A stretch of 64,000 nt of DNA, from positions 62,001 through 126,000 of the forward strand of contig CACHDI010000001.1 in the NCBI GenBank assembly GCA_902578545.1, read 5' to 3'. This document shows, one piece after another, positions 7,883 through 16,550 of this stretch (its first letter is position 1; the number at the start of each line of letters is the position of its first letter). This DNA is from an uncultured Alphaproteobacteria bacterium. GTDB lineage: Bacteria; Pseudomonadota; Alphaproteobacteria; Rhodobacterales; Rhodobacteraceae. The translations under genes were made by a program, and so were the position numbers. The notes below the pieces were generated by a model. That model was given only the letters and a program-made list of their open reading frames with translations. It had not been told where the DNA came from and ran no database searches.

Positions 7883-10375
7883 TTATATCTCAGAAATTAA
7901 TATTTCTCTTTTTCCAACATGATTAGCTGCTGAAACCACACCTTGTTCCTCCATAGCTTCTACAATTTTTGCTGCTTTATTATAACCAATAGATAATCTT
8001 CTTTGAATATAGGAAGTAGAACATTTTTGATCTCTTGCTACGATAGCTACAGCTTGATCATAAAGTGCATTTTCGGAGTTACTTTCAGAAGATGACAAAC
8101 CCATAGCTTTATCAATTCTGTCCTGTGTCTCTTCATCAGGTCCATTTATGATACCAGAAACATATTCAGGTTTTCCTTGTTTCTTAAGATGATTAACTAT
8201 TTCCTCAACTTCTTCATCTGATACATATGGTCCATGTACTCTGGTTATTTTTCCTCCGTTTGCCATATAAAGCATATCACCCATCCCAAGTAATTGTTCA
8301 GCCCCCATTTCACCTAATATTGTTCTACTATCAATCTTGGAAGTAACTTGAAAAGAAATTCTAGTAGGAAAATTAGCCTTGATTGTTCCTGTTATTACAT
8401 CAACAGAGGGCCTTTGAGTAGCCATAATAAGATGAATACCAGCCGCCCTTGCCATTTGAGCTAAACGTTGTATGCATGCTTCAATATCCTTCCCAGAAAC
8501 CATCATTAGGTCTGCCATTTCATCTACTATTATTACTATAAAAGGTAAATATTCTGGTTTAATCGATTGTTCTTCAAATTTTGGTTCTCCCGTATTTTCA
8601 TCAAACCCAATTTGCACTGTCCGAGTGAAATTTTCATTATTTTTAATTGCCTCTTTAACTCTTAAATTAAAGCTTTCGATATTTCGCACGCCCATTTTGG
8701 ACATTTTTCTATATCTTTCCTCCATCTCAGCAACTGCCCATTTAAGTGCTATCACTGCTTTTTTGGGATCAGTAACAACTGGGCTAAGAAGATGCGGGAT
8801 GCCATCATAAACTGACAATTCTAACATTTTTGGATCAATCATAATTAACTTACATTGATCAGGAGAAAGTTTATAGAGAAGCGACAGTATCATTGTATTA
8901 ATTCCAACTGACTTTCCAGACCCAGTAGTTCCTGCGATAAGTAAATGTGGCATTCTTGCTAAATTTGCAACTACAGGCTCACCGCCTATATTTTTACCTA
9001 GTGCTAATGGTAATTGATAATTAGAGTCCCCATAAGCTCTAGAAGAAAGAATTTCTCTTAATAATACTTTTTCTCTAAGGTCATTTGGTAATTCTATACC
9101 GATAACTGATCTTCCTGGTATAGTAGAAACACGTGTTGCTAACGCTGACATAGATCTAGCTATATCGTCTGCTAAACTAATTACTCTGTTAGCCTTAAGT
9201 CCAGCTGCTGGCTCTAATTCATAAAGTGTAACAACTGGGCCAGGTTTTACAGACAATATTTCACCTTTTACGCCATAATCATCTAAAACATTTTCCAACA
9301 TCCTAGCGTTTTCGTTCAGAGCGTCATCTGAAAGTATGTTTTTTGTAGATGAATGAATATTTTGAAGTAATGATAGTTTTGGAATTTGATATTCTTCTGA
9401 ACTTTCTTGAAAAAAAGATAATGAAGGCTGTTCCTCTTGTCTTGCTCTTTTGCTTTTGATATCAGTTTTCTTGTTTGGATATTGAACTTTAGAAAGAAAA
9501 TTTACACTTGTATCTTTTTTTTCTAACATCAAATCATCATTAAAAGATTGTTGCATCGTATCATCATAATTCAAATCTTTTTCTTGATTAATTTCTTGAA
9601 TTGATGGCTGTATACTCTCCTTGTTTGAAAATTGATTTTGAATTGAAAAGGTAGGTTCTATTCTAATACTTCTTTCCTGATCTATATTTTTTTGTTTACT
9701 AATTTGTAATAGTTTTGATTTTCTATATATATCCTTAAGGCTAATTACTAATTTTATACCTTCTATTAAGGATAAAAATAGGACTTTAATTATTTTATAA
9801 AATTCTGATTTATTTACAGCAGAGACTGCACATATAAAAAATAAAGAGAGAAATCCAAAAACTAATGATGTTAATCTCAAAGTGTCATTTGGTGAAAAAT
9901 TGGTTTTTTCTAATATAAAAATTAAAATTGTATCACCAAAAATACCACCTAATCCATATGAAAAGGTCCAATTACCTGATGGTGGATAGGTACTTAAAAA
10001 AATAGCTGAAGTGGCAATTGGAATTGGAATAAAAAAAACACGACTTAAAATCTTTTCCTTACTAACATTAAAAACTAAACGCCAACTCCATACAAATAAA
10101 ATTAGAATAATGACTAAGTAAGACATACCTAGGCTAAGATGAACTGGATCTGCGATATTGCTTCCAAAAGATCCTAGTAAGTTATTGATATCTTGATTTG
10201 TAGAAGATCTAAAGGAGGGATCTTTAGAATCATAGCTAAACATTATTAACGAAATTATCATAGCTAATGAAAAAGTAATTATACCAATAAATTTGAAAAC
10301 AATCTGTTTAATAATATTTAGGAAAAATCCAGAAAATATTGGTTTTCTATTATTTTCATGACTAGCAACTGACAT
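7883..10375 (-). CDS. ftsK: DNA translocase FtsK
   Basis: Septum-located motor that pumps chromosomal DNA and activates XerCD recombination at dif. The 830 residues contain an N-terminal membrane domain of about four or five helices (within roughly 24-186), a charged low-complexity linker (about 220-340), the RecA-like motor with Walker A GTTGSGKS at 482-489 and Walker B in FIVIIVDEMADLMM, the ATQRPSVDVITG motif, and a C-terminal winged-helix gamma domain (about 768-830, with CSTSYIQRRLSIGYNKAA) that reads KOPS. The linker is short, as expected in a small genome. Its promoter must lie in the 270-base gap before it. Confidence 0.96.
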   Translation of the reverse strand: MSVASHENNRKPIFSGFFLNIIKQIVFKFIGIITFSLAMIISLIMFSYDSKDPSFRSSTNQDINNLLGSFGSNIADPVHLSLGMSYLVIILILFVWSWRLVFNVSKEKILSRVFFIPIPIATSAIFLSTYPPSGNWTFSYGLGGIFGDTILIFILEKTNFSPNDTLRLTSLVFGFLSLFFICAVSAVNKSEFYKIIKVLFLSLIEGIKLVISLKDIYRKSKLLQISKQKNIDQERSIRIEPTFSIQNQFSNKESIQPSIQEINQEKDLNYDDTMQQSFNDDLMLEKKDTSVNFLSKVQYPNKKTDIKSKRARQEEQPSLSFFQESSEEYQIPKLSLLQNIHSSTKNILSDDALNENARMLENVLDDYGVKGEILSVKPGPVVTLYELEPAAGLKANRVISLADDIARSMSALATRVSTIPGRSVIGIELPNDLREKVLLREILSSRAYGDSNYQLPLALGKNIGGEPVVANLARMPHLLIAGTTGSGKSVGINTMILSLLYKLSPDQCKLIMIDPKMLELSVYDGIPHLLSPVVTDPKKAVIALKWAVAEMEERYRKMSKMGVRNIESFNLRVKEAIKNNENFTRTVQIGFDENTGEPKFEEQSIKPEYLPFIVIIVDEMADLMMVSGKDIEACIQRLAQMARAAGIHLIMATQRPSVDVITGTIKANFPTRISFQVTSKIDSRTILGEMGAEQLLGMGDMLYMANGGKITRVHGPYVSDEEVEEIVNHLKKQGKPEYVSGIINGPDEETQDRIDKAMGLSSSESNSENALYDQAVAIVARDQKCSTSYIQRRLSIGYNKAAKIVEAMEEQGVVSAANHVGKREILISEI

Positions 10376-10645
10376 AATACATCTCTTTAAATATTCTCAA
10401 TCTTTAGAGAAACTATTTCTAAATTTCAAAATAATCCTGAGGTTCAAATAAAAACTAATAGAGTATAAAAAATAATTTAATAAAATTAATGATCCTAAAG
10501 GAAAATAAGAAATATAATTATTCAGTTTTTTAGACCACTTTATAGTAAACATATCTGCCTCAAAGTCGGAATCTTTGTTCCGTTATTTTCGTATAATAAT
10601 CATAGATTTGTTTTTGGTCTAGTGTTTTAAATTTAAAAACTTTGA
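10376..10645. other. 270-base gap upstream of ftsK
   Basis: This is the largest protein-free gap in the window. No reading frame with coding character is seen and no known RNA family is recognised. Downstream of the amidase (minus strand) there is an AT-only imperfect hairpin at 10624-10640 (GTTTTAAATTTAAAAAC). A short inverted repeat, CGGAA/TTCCG, lies at 10567-10582. It probably holds the ftsK promoter; a small RNA cannot be excluded. Confidence 0.35.
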
Positions 10646-11983
10646 TTAGGTCTTATTATTCAAAAATCGCTCTAATAAATATGCTGATTTTAATAAAGAG
10701 TTTTCGTTATTAGGTTTGGAAAATAGCATCAAACCACAACAATCAATTTGAGTAGGTATACTGATGGCTGTAAGGCCTAAAAGATTTGCAACTCTTGTAT
10801 TTCTAAGTGCTTGTAAGTTTGATTCAGTAAAAAATTTGTCACACTCTAATAATTTTTGAACTAATGGAGGAGTAATTGGACAAGTGGGAGCAATAACTGC
10901 ATCGCATTTATTTATTCTTAAAATAAAATTTTTTCTGATATTTTTTAATTCCTGCCATGAATCCAGATATTCTTCGTCAGTAATATTCATCCCACCCCTA
11001 AATCTTGATAAAACAGGAGGGTACATTAATTCAGGATTAGCCTCAATTTTTTCTTTCCAATTATTATATGCCTCATAAGGAAATAATTTTCCTGAAAGTT
11101 TGGTTGCTCTATTAATTTCAGTCAAGTCAATCTCATTTATTTTAGCACCTGATTTTTTAATTTTATTTATTGATAACTGAAAGCTTTTACTCACTTCCTT
11201 ACAAAGATTCTGTGTTAAAAAAGATGTGTCTATTAGAAATTTTTTTTTGTCTAGTCTATCATTATCAATAGGATTTAGATTTTCTCCAGATAAAATTTTA
11301 AATAAATAAAAACTATCAGTTACAGTTTTTGTAATCGGTCCTACTGTGTCAAAACTAGGGCATAATTTTAATACCCCTTTTAAGCTTATTTTACCATGAG
11401 TTGGTTTGAAACCAACAAGATTGTTCCATGCAGCAGGAATTCTAACTGATCCACCTGTATCTGAACCAACTCCAGCAGAAGATAAACTTAAAGCTGTAGC
11501 AACAGCTGCACCAGAAGAAGATCCACCAGGTGCTAAAAGTTTGGATTTTATATTAGGAGGAGTTGCTGTCTTTGGATTAACTCCAAGACCAGAAAATGCA
11601 AGTTCTGTTTGATGAGTTTTGCCAATTGTAATTATTCCGTACTTTTTTGCTTTTTTATAAACATCTGAGTCTATTTCAGACACTCTTTTAGATAGTAACT
11701 GGGTTCCCCCTTCACATTTTTTTTTATTAATATCAAATAAATCTTTCCAATTTATTACAATTCCATCAAAAAAACTTTTTCTGCGTCCTTTTTTTTGTCT
11801 ATCTTCACTATTTTTTGCTTCACTTAAGGCATCTTTATAAAAAATCTCAGAAAAAATGTTTTTAGAATTTGGTTCTTTTTCGATATTCTCAAAAAATTGT
11901 TCTAAAAGTATTGTTGGAGATACTTGGTTTTCATGAATTGCAACTGCTTGTTCAGTCATAGATTTGGAGCTATAATCAGTCAT
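10646..11983 (-). CDS. amidase-signature family hydrolase
   Basis: Ser-cisSer-Lys amidohydrolase of 445 residues. The triad is readable: K80 in NWKDLFD, the serine run in PGGSSSGAA (155-157) and S179 in SDTGGSVR, followed by the family stretch RIPAAWNNLVGFKPTHG. The protein resembles stand-alone amidases (aryl or aliphatic amides, or allophanate-type). It is unlikely to be GatA because no gatB or gatC is adjacent, though GatA cannot be fully excluded from sequence alone. It lies alone on the minus strand between ftsK and the divergent ubiH-type gene. The substrate is unknown. Confidence 0.85.
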   Translation of the reverse strand: MTDYSSKSMTEQAVAIHENQVSPTILLEQFFENIEKEPNSKNIFSEIFYKDALSEAKNSEDRQKKGRRKSFFDGIVINWKDLFDINKKKCEGGTQLLSKRVSEIDSDVYKKAKKYGIITIGKTHQTELAFSGLGVNPKTATPPNIKSKLLAPGGSSSGAAVATALSLSSAGVGSDTGGSVRIPAAWNNLVGFKPTHGKISLKGVLKLCPSFDTVGPITKTVTDSFYLFKILSGENLNPIDNDRLDKKKFLIDTSFLTQNLCKEVSKSFQLSINKIKKSGAKINEIDLTEINRATKLSGKLFPYEAYNNWKEKIEANPELMYPPVLSRFRGGMNITDEEYLDSWQELKNIRKNFILRINKCDAVIAPTCPITPPLVQKLLECDKFFTESNLQALRNTRVANLLGLTAISIPTQIDCCGLMLFSKPNNENSLLKSAYLLERFLNNKT

Positions 11984-12069
11984 TTGAAATCCATTTTCAA
12001 TTTGCTTTAAAATTTTACTTTTCTATAAATATATCTATTTAACATATTTGACTTTACTATTAATTAGAA

Positions 12070-13299
12070 ATGAAACAAAAGAAAAATAATGTAGCAATAA
12101 TAGGTGGTGGTATAGTTGGTAGTCTACTAGCCCTTATTTTGGGACTAAATGGATTAAAAATAACTGTCATTGATAGACAAAAGAAAGATAAATTATTTTC
12201 CAAGAACCATTATGTAAAATCTTATGCATTGAATCAGGGTTCTAGCAATTTACTAAATATATTGAATATCTGGGATATAATTAAAACAAAATCTCAGCCA
12301 ATAGACAAGATCCTTCTAAAACAGGGTTCTAGCATATCAAGTATCCAGCCTTTTGAATTAATTTTTTCTAATGACTACAGCAAAAACAATTATTTATTCC
12401 ATATGATTGAGGAAATATATCTAAAAAAAGCCATAGTTGAAAAAATTGATAAATGTCCAAATATCGAATATTTATACTCTAGCAATGTTGTCGAACAATT
12501 TATTGATAAAAATTCTACAAAATTAGTACTTGATAATGGTCAAATCATCTATTCTGATTTAATAGTTGGGTCTGACGGTTATCCGTCATCATCTGCAAAA
12601 AAGGCAGGAATTCAACACGTAAATTATAGTTATAATCAGTCAAGTATTGTTGGTATTTTTAAACATGAAATACCTCACGAGAATGAAGCTGTTCAAATTT
12701 TTCTTCCCTCGGGACCCTTAGCAATTTTACCATTGTCTGGTAATAGATCCTCTTTTGTTTGGACTAATGAAACTAATGAAGCCGTAAGAATATTTAATTT
12801 AAATGATTTAAATTTTTTAAATGAATTGAACACAGCATTTCAGAATAGAAGGGGTCAGATTCAATTAGAAAGTAAAAAAAGTATGTTTCCTATTTCGTTA
12901 ACTATTCCAAAAAAAGTAATAAAGGAGAGATTCGTTATTATAGGTGACACTGCTCACAAAATTCATCCAATTGCTGGTCAGGGTTTAAACTTAGGAATAA
13001 GGGATGTTGCAGCATTAGCAGAGGTATTAATTTTATCAAGGAGATTAGGAGAAGATATAGGCAGCAGATTAGTTTTAAACAAATATTCTAAATGGAGAAA
13101 CTTAGATGTGACTAGTGTTGTTTTTTTTACAAATTTTGCAAATAAAATATTTTCAAATGACAATTTTTTAAAAAAATTTGCCACTGGTATAGGTTTTAAA
13201 TTATTAAATGAATCTAAAACAATAAAAAATTATTTTATAAGCGAAGCTTCTGGTTTAAGTGGAGACATACCAAAATTGTTAAAAGGGTGTAAATTATAA
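12070..13299 (+). CDS. ubiH: UbiH/COQ6-family FAD-dependent hydroxylase
   Basis: Flavoprotein monooxygenase of ubiquinone synthesis, hydroxylating the aromatic ring of a polyprenylated precursor. The 409 residues show the FAD dinucleotide fold IIGGGIVG (about 10-17), the second FAD motif GSDGYPSS, and the UbiH/VisC signature GDTAHKIHPIAGQGLNLGIRD near 291-311. The ring position hydroxylated (UbiH, UbiF, UbiI or the broad UbiL/UbiM types) cannot be decided, so the symbol is approximate. It converges on regA with a 4-base gap. A second quinone gene, ubiG, lies about 11 kb away. Confidence 0.82.
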   Translation: MKQKKNNVAIIGGGIVGSLLALILGLNGLKITVIDRQKKDKLFSKNHYVKSYALNQGSSNLLNILNIWDIIKTKSQPIDKILLKQGSSISSIQPFELIFSNDYSKNNYLFHMIEEIYLKKAIVEKIDKCPNIEYLYSSNVVEQFIDKNSTKLVLDNGQIIYSDLIVGSDGYPSSSAKKAGIQHVNYSYNQSSIVGIFKHEIPHENEAVQIFLPSGPLAILPLSGNRSSFVWTNETNEAVRIFNLNDLNFLNELNTAFQNRRGQIQLESKKSMFPISLTIPKKVIKERFVIIGDTAHKIHPIAGQGLNLGIRDVAALAEVLILSRRLGEDIGSRLVLNKYSKWRNLDVTSVVFFTNFANKIFSNDNFLKKFATGIGFKLLNESKTIKNYFISEASGLSGDIPKLLKGCKL

Positions 13300-13303
13300 T
13301 AAT

Positions 13304-13858
13304 TTACCTTGGGCTCCTCTTTGCAAGTATTCTCTGCAAAGTTCTTCTATGCATACTTAATCTTCTAGCTGTTTCTGAAACATTTCTATTGCAGAGTTCA
13401 AAGACTCGTTGAATATGTTCCCATTTAACTCTATCAGCGGACATAGGATTTTCTGGAGGTGGGGGTTTGATGTCTTTTGTAGATAAAAGTGCAGCAACTA
13501 TATCATTCGCATCGGCAGGTTTTGCTAAATAATCAACAGCACCAATTTTCACAGCAGCAACTGCAGTAGCTATAGCACCATAACCGGTCAATACTACTAT
13601 GGATGCTTCCGGTCTATTGCTTCTGATAGCTTCAACTATATCGAGACCATTACCATCATCGAGTCTAAGATCAATTATTGCGTATGCAGGTGGATATTTA
13701 TTAACGTAGTCAAATCCCTCTTTAACAGTTAAGAGTGTTTTAACTTCAAAACCTCGCCTTTCCATGGCTCTTCCAAGGGTTCTAGTAAAAGGTTCATCGT
13801 CATCCAATATAAGTAGTGATGGGTCGTTACCTAAGTTATAATCTAATGCGTTCATCAT
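13304..13858 (-). CDS. regA: redox response regulator RegA/ActR/PrrA
   Basis: Global redox regulator partnered with RegB. The 184 residues comprise a receiver (acidic pocket DDDE at 19-22, phosphorylated D63 in AIIDLRLDDGNG, Thr in VVLTGYG, K113 in YLAKPAD), the proline linker KPPPPENP typical of this family, and a Fis-type helix-turn-helix NVSETARRLSMHRRTLQRIL. The length and linker match RegA/ActR closely. In relatives it controls respiration, cytochrome oxidases, and carbon and nitrogen fixation. It shares the minus strand with the senC-type gene, while regB is divergent. Of two adjacent ATGs, the second (13855) is an equally good start. Confidence 0.93.
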   Translation of the reverse strand: MMNALDYNLGNDPSLLILDDDEPFTRTLGRAMERRGFEVKTLLTVKEGFDYVNKYPPAYAIIDLRLDDGNGLDIVEAIRSNRPEASIVVLTGYGAIATAVAAVKIGAVDYLAKPADANDIVAALLSTKDIKPPPPENPMSADRVKWEHIQRVFELCNRNVSETARRLSMHRRTLQRILAKRSPR

Positions 13859-13909
13859 GAATGCGATATATGAACTAACATTTAATTTTCAAGTATAAAA
13901 TTAAATTTA

Positions 13910-14557
13910 TCATTTATTATTTTTTAAAATACATTTTATTGTATTTGACATCTTTTCAACTTTGTCTTTTCTCGTAAAGTACGTAACTAAACCCACATCT
14001 GGTAAAATGAAATAAGAAAATGTACTGTGATTAATGACATAATCACCCGATGTGTCATTAGGCATCTGAGAATAGATCATAAATATTTTTTTAATTCTAT
14101 CAATTTCTTTGTCTGATCCGGTAAGTCCTATCATGTCTTTATGATGAAAATCAGTATATTCTTTAAGTGTCTCAAGGGTATCTCTTTTGGGATCAAGAGT
14201 TACAAATAAAGGTTTTATTCTTATATCTTCATTTAACAATAAGTCTACAACTTGAGAATTTCTCATCAAATCAAAAGGGCAAATATCGGGACAAAAAGTA
14301 TATCCAAAATATAGAAGAGAAGGTTGGTCAATTAATTTTTTTCTTGAAATTTTAAAACCATCTTCGTGAATCAGATTAAAGGCATCATTAAATTTTTCAA
14401 ACTTTTCTACTGAAGTATTTATGTTGCAAGATGCAAATTCTATTTTATTTTTAAAGTCAAAATATTTAACCAAAAAAATTGATATAAAAAGAGCAAGAAA
14501 AATAAATGTTAAGAAGTAAATATTTTTTAGATATTTGTTATAAAAATTTTTTTGCAT
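13910..14557 (-). CDS. senC: SCO1/SenC/PrrC copper chaperone
   Basis: Membrane-anchored thioredoxin-fold protein that delivers copper to cytochrome c oxidase or keeps its cysteines reduced. The 215 residues have one N-terminal membrane segment (about 13-31). The Cu-binding C89/C93 lie in YFGYTFCPDICP, the family LDPKRDT follows, and the third ligand is H177 in INHSTFSYF. In Rhodobacter-type loci prrC/senC sits between regB and regA; here it lies immediately upstream of regA on the same strand, with a 51-base gap. Its divergent partner is regB. Confidence 0.88.
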   Translation of the reverse strand: MQKNFYNKYLKNIYFLTFIFLALFISIFLVKYFDFKNKIEFASCNINTSVEKFEKFNDAFNLIHEDGFKISRKKLIDQPSLLYFGYTFCPDICPFDLMRNSQVVDLLLNEDIRIKPLFVTLDPKRDTLETLKEYTDFHHKDMIGLTGSDKEIDRIKKIFMIYSQMPNDTSGDYVINHSTFSYFILPDVGLVTYFTRKDKVEKMSNTIKCILKNNK

Positions 14558-14584
14558 CTTTTTTTATTTTATAAATTAAATCTC

Positions 14585-14613
14585 ATAGTTATAAAAATGA
14601 ATAACTATATAAT
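14585..14613. promoter_or_regulatory. inverted repeat and TATAAT in senC-regB divergent promoter region
   Basis: An 8-base inverted repeat, ATAGTTAT (14585-14592) and ATAACTAT (14601-14608), has an 8-base spacer and is followed by a TATAAT hexamer at 14608-14613, about 45 bases before the regB ATG. The site lies between two divergent genes of one regulatory locus, so it could be an operator plus the regB -10 box. It is AT-only and no consensus is matched, so chance is possible. Confidence 0.35.
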
Positions 14614-14658
14614 ATACAGACTGTTAACAAAATCAAAATTAATAAGGTCAAATTATAA

Positions 14659-16023
14659 ATGAATTACAGTTTTAAGACGGCACTTAATAAGTCTGATAGA
14701 GGTGGATGGGTCAGGTTATTAACATTAACTTATCTGCGTTGGATAGCAATTATTGGTCAAACTTTTGCAGTCATAATAGGTTTTTATTTTTTGAAACTTG
14801 ATTTTTCAATATTTAGTTGTTTGTATTTAATACTTTTATCTTCAATTTTAAACTTGTTATGTTGGTTTTTTTTTCCAAAAACTAAAAGATTAACAGAATT
14901 TCAAAACATGCTTTTATTATTATATGATTTGCTGCAATTGGGTTTAATGCTCTATTTTACAGGTGGGTTGTCCAATCCTTTTGCTGTTTTCATATTAGGA
15001 CCAGTAATTATTTCGGCCACTGTTTTAAATTTAAGATTTACAATTGTTCTTGGAACAGTAGCAATAGTTGTGGTAACAATTTTATCTTTTTTCTTTCAGC
15101 CTATTATTAACTTAAAAGGCCAAATTTTGGAACCCCCTGGACTTATATTAATTGGTAATTTAATAGCTATCTCAATAGCTATTGTGTTTATTGCAGTTTA
15201 TTCACGCAGAGTTGCTATTGAAACTTTTTCAATGTCTCAAGCTCTTCAAGCAATGCAAATGGCTTTAGAGAGAGAGCAAAGATTATCTTCATTAGGTGGA
15301 ATAGTAGCAGCTGCTGCACATGAAATGGGGACGCCTTTAGCAACTATAAAATTAATATCAACAGAATTAAGACATGGATTTGATAATAAGAAGGAACTTA
15401 ATCAAGACCTAAGTTTGATTAGCTCGCAGGTAGATAGATGTAAAGATATTTTAAGAAATATTGGCAGAAAGGGCAAAGAAGATATTTTTCTAAGGGATGT
15501 ACCTTTAATGGTGCTTCTAGAAGAAGTTTGTAGTCCAATTCTTAATTCTAAGAACAAAAAGCTTATTTTTTCTTTAAATAACGCTTTTGCTAAAGATGTT
15601 ACTGACTTTAAAAAGCTTGACCAACCAGTTCTAACTAGAAAACCAGAACTAATTTATGGTTTGAGGAATATTATTCAAAATGCGATTGAATTTTCTAAAA
15701 GTAAAGTATGGGTTGAAGTGGTATATGATTTAAGCAATTTAAGCATCACTATTTCTGATGACGGGAAAGGATATCCATCCAATCTCTTAGGGAAAATAGG
15801 CGAACCATTTTTAATAGATACTAATTTTAAAAAAAACTTAGAACATAATAGGCCTTATTATGAGGGTATGGGTTTAGGTCTTTTTATTTCTAAGACATTA
15901 CTGGAAAATCTTGGGGCAACAGTGAGCTTCAATAATGAAAAAAATAAAAATACTGGAAAAGGTGCAATTGTAACTATAATCTTCGAAAGAAAAAAAATAG
16001 AAGTAAATCTATCAATAGATTAA
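14659..16023 (+). CDS. regB: redox sensor histidine kinase RegB/PrrB
   Basis: Membrane sensor kinase that reads ubiquinone redox state and phosphorylates RegA. The 454 residues have about six N-terminal helices (within 25-182). The quinone-site heptapeptide GGLSNPF lies at 102-108. The H-box AAAAHEMGTPLATIKL carries the phospho-accepting H221, the redox cysteine equivalent is C261 in DRCKDILRNIG, and the ATPase domain has N (RNIIQNAIEF), G1 (DDGKGYP) and G2 (GMGLGLFISK) boxes. Both sensory elements known from Rhodobacter RegB are present, so the sensor is probably functional. tsaE follows after 14 bases. Confidence 0.94.
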   Translation: MNYSFKTALNKSDRGGWVRLLTLTYLRWIAIIGQTFAVIIGFYFLKLDFSIFSCLYLILLSSILNLLCWFFFPKTKRLTEFQNMLLLLYDLLQLGLMLYFTGGLSNPFAVFILGPVIISATVLNLRFTIVLGTVAIVVVTILSFFFQPIINLKGQILEPPGLILIGNLIAISIAIVFIAVYSRRVAIETFSMSQALQAMQMALEREQRLSSLGGIVAAAAHEMGTPLATIKLISTELRHGFDNKKELNQDLSLISSQVDRCKDILRNIGRKGKEDIFLRDVPLMVLLEEVCSPILNSKNKKLIFSLNNAFAKDVTDFKKLDQPVLTRKPELIYGLRNIIQNAIEFSKSKVWVEVVYDLSNLSITISDDGKGYPSNLLGKIGEPFLIDTNFKKNLEHNRPYYEGMGLGLFISKTLLENLGATVSFNNEKNKNTGKGAIVTIIFERKKIEVNLSID

Positions 16024-16037
16024 TTTGCTAGATAAAT

Positions 16038-16541
16038 ATGACATTAATTAGTGAGAAATTTTTATTTAAAAATCAAAATTCTAGTGACGTTGCTTTAATT
16101 GCACAAAGATTATCTAAAGTTTTAGAAATTGGTGATATTTTACTTTTAAAAGGGCCTGTTGGTGCAGGTAAATCTTTTTTTGCAAGATGTATAATAAATG
16201 AGTTTTTTAAAAAATTTAAAATCTATGAGGACATACCCTCACCATCATTTAGTCTTATCCAAACTTACGACAACATTAAACCAAAGTTTTGTCATGTGGA
16301 TTTGTATCGAATGTCATTTTCAAGTGAATTAGAAGAAATAGGTTTGGATAACATTTATGAAAATTTTGTTACAATAATAGAGTGGCCTGAAAGACTTGGA
16401 ACAAAAAAACCAAATAGATACATAAAAATCAGATTTATGTATGATAAAAATATTAATGACGAAAGACATTTAAAAATAAATTTAATTGGTATTGAAAGTA
16501 AAAAAATTTTTAAATGGTTACAAGATTTAAAAAAATTATGA
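16038..16541 (+). CDS. tsaE: tRNA threonylcarbamoyladenosine synthesis ATPase TsaE
   Basis: P-loop ATPase that works with TsaB and TsaD to make the t6A base at position 37 of ANN-decoding tRNAs. The 167 residues have Walker A GPVGAGKS at 39-46, the family motif SPSFSLIQTY, the HVDLYRM run and the IIEWPERLG motif. All are diagnostic. The gene lies between regB and sbcB on the same strand. The stop codon is immediately followed by the sbcB ribosome-binding site. Confidence 0.93.
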   Translation: MTLISEKFLFKNQNSSDVALIAQRLSKVLEIGDILLLKGPVGAGKSFFARCIINEFFKKFKIYEDIPSPSFSLIQTYDNIKPKFCHVDLYRMSFSSELEEIGLDNIYENFVTIIEWPERLGTKKPNRYIKIRFMYDKNINDERHLKINLIGIESKKIFKWLQDLKKL

Positions 16542-16545
16542 GGAG
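16540..16545 (+). promoter_or_regulatory. ribosome-binding site of sbcB
   Basis: GAGGAG overlaps the end of tsaE and lies 5 bases before the TTG at 16551. It fixes this TTG as the sbcB start. Confidence 0.7.
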
Positions 16546-16550
16546 CTAAT

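Noticed and set aside
10376-10645. Structured small RNA (6S, tmRNA or SRP type) in the largest gap
   Set aside because: No conserved core of any of these RNAs could be recognised and only short stems are present.
10646-11983. Amidase as GatA of the Asp/Glu-tRNA amidotransferase
   Set aside because: The triad fits the whole amidase-signature family, but gatB and gatC are absent beside it and the C-terminal half looks unlike GatA, so the general name was kept.
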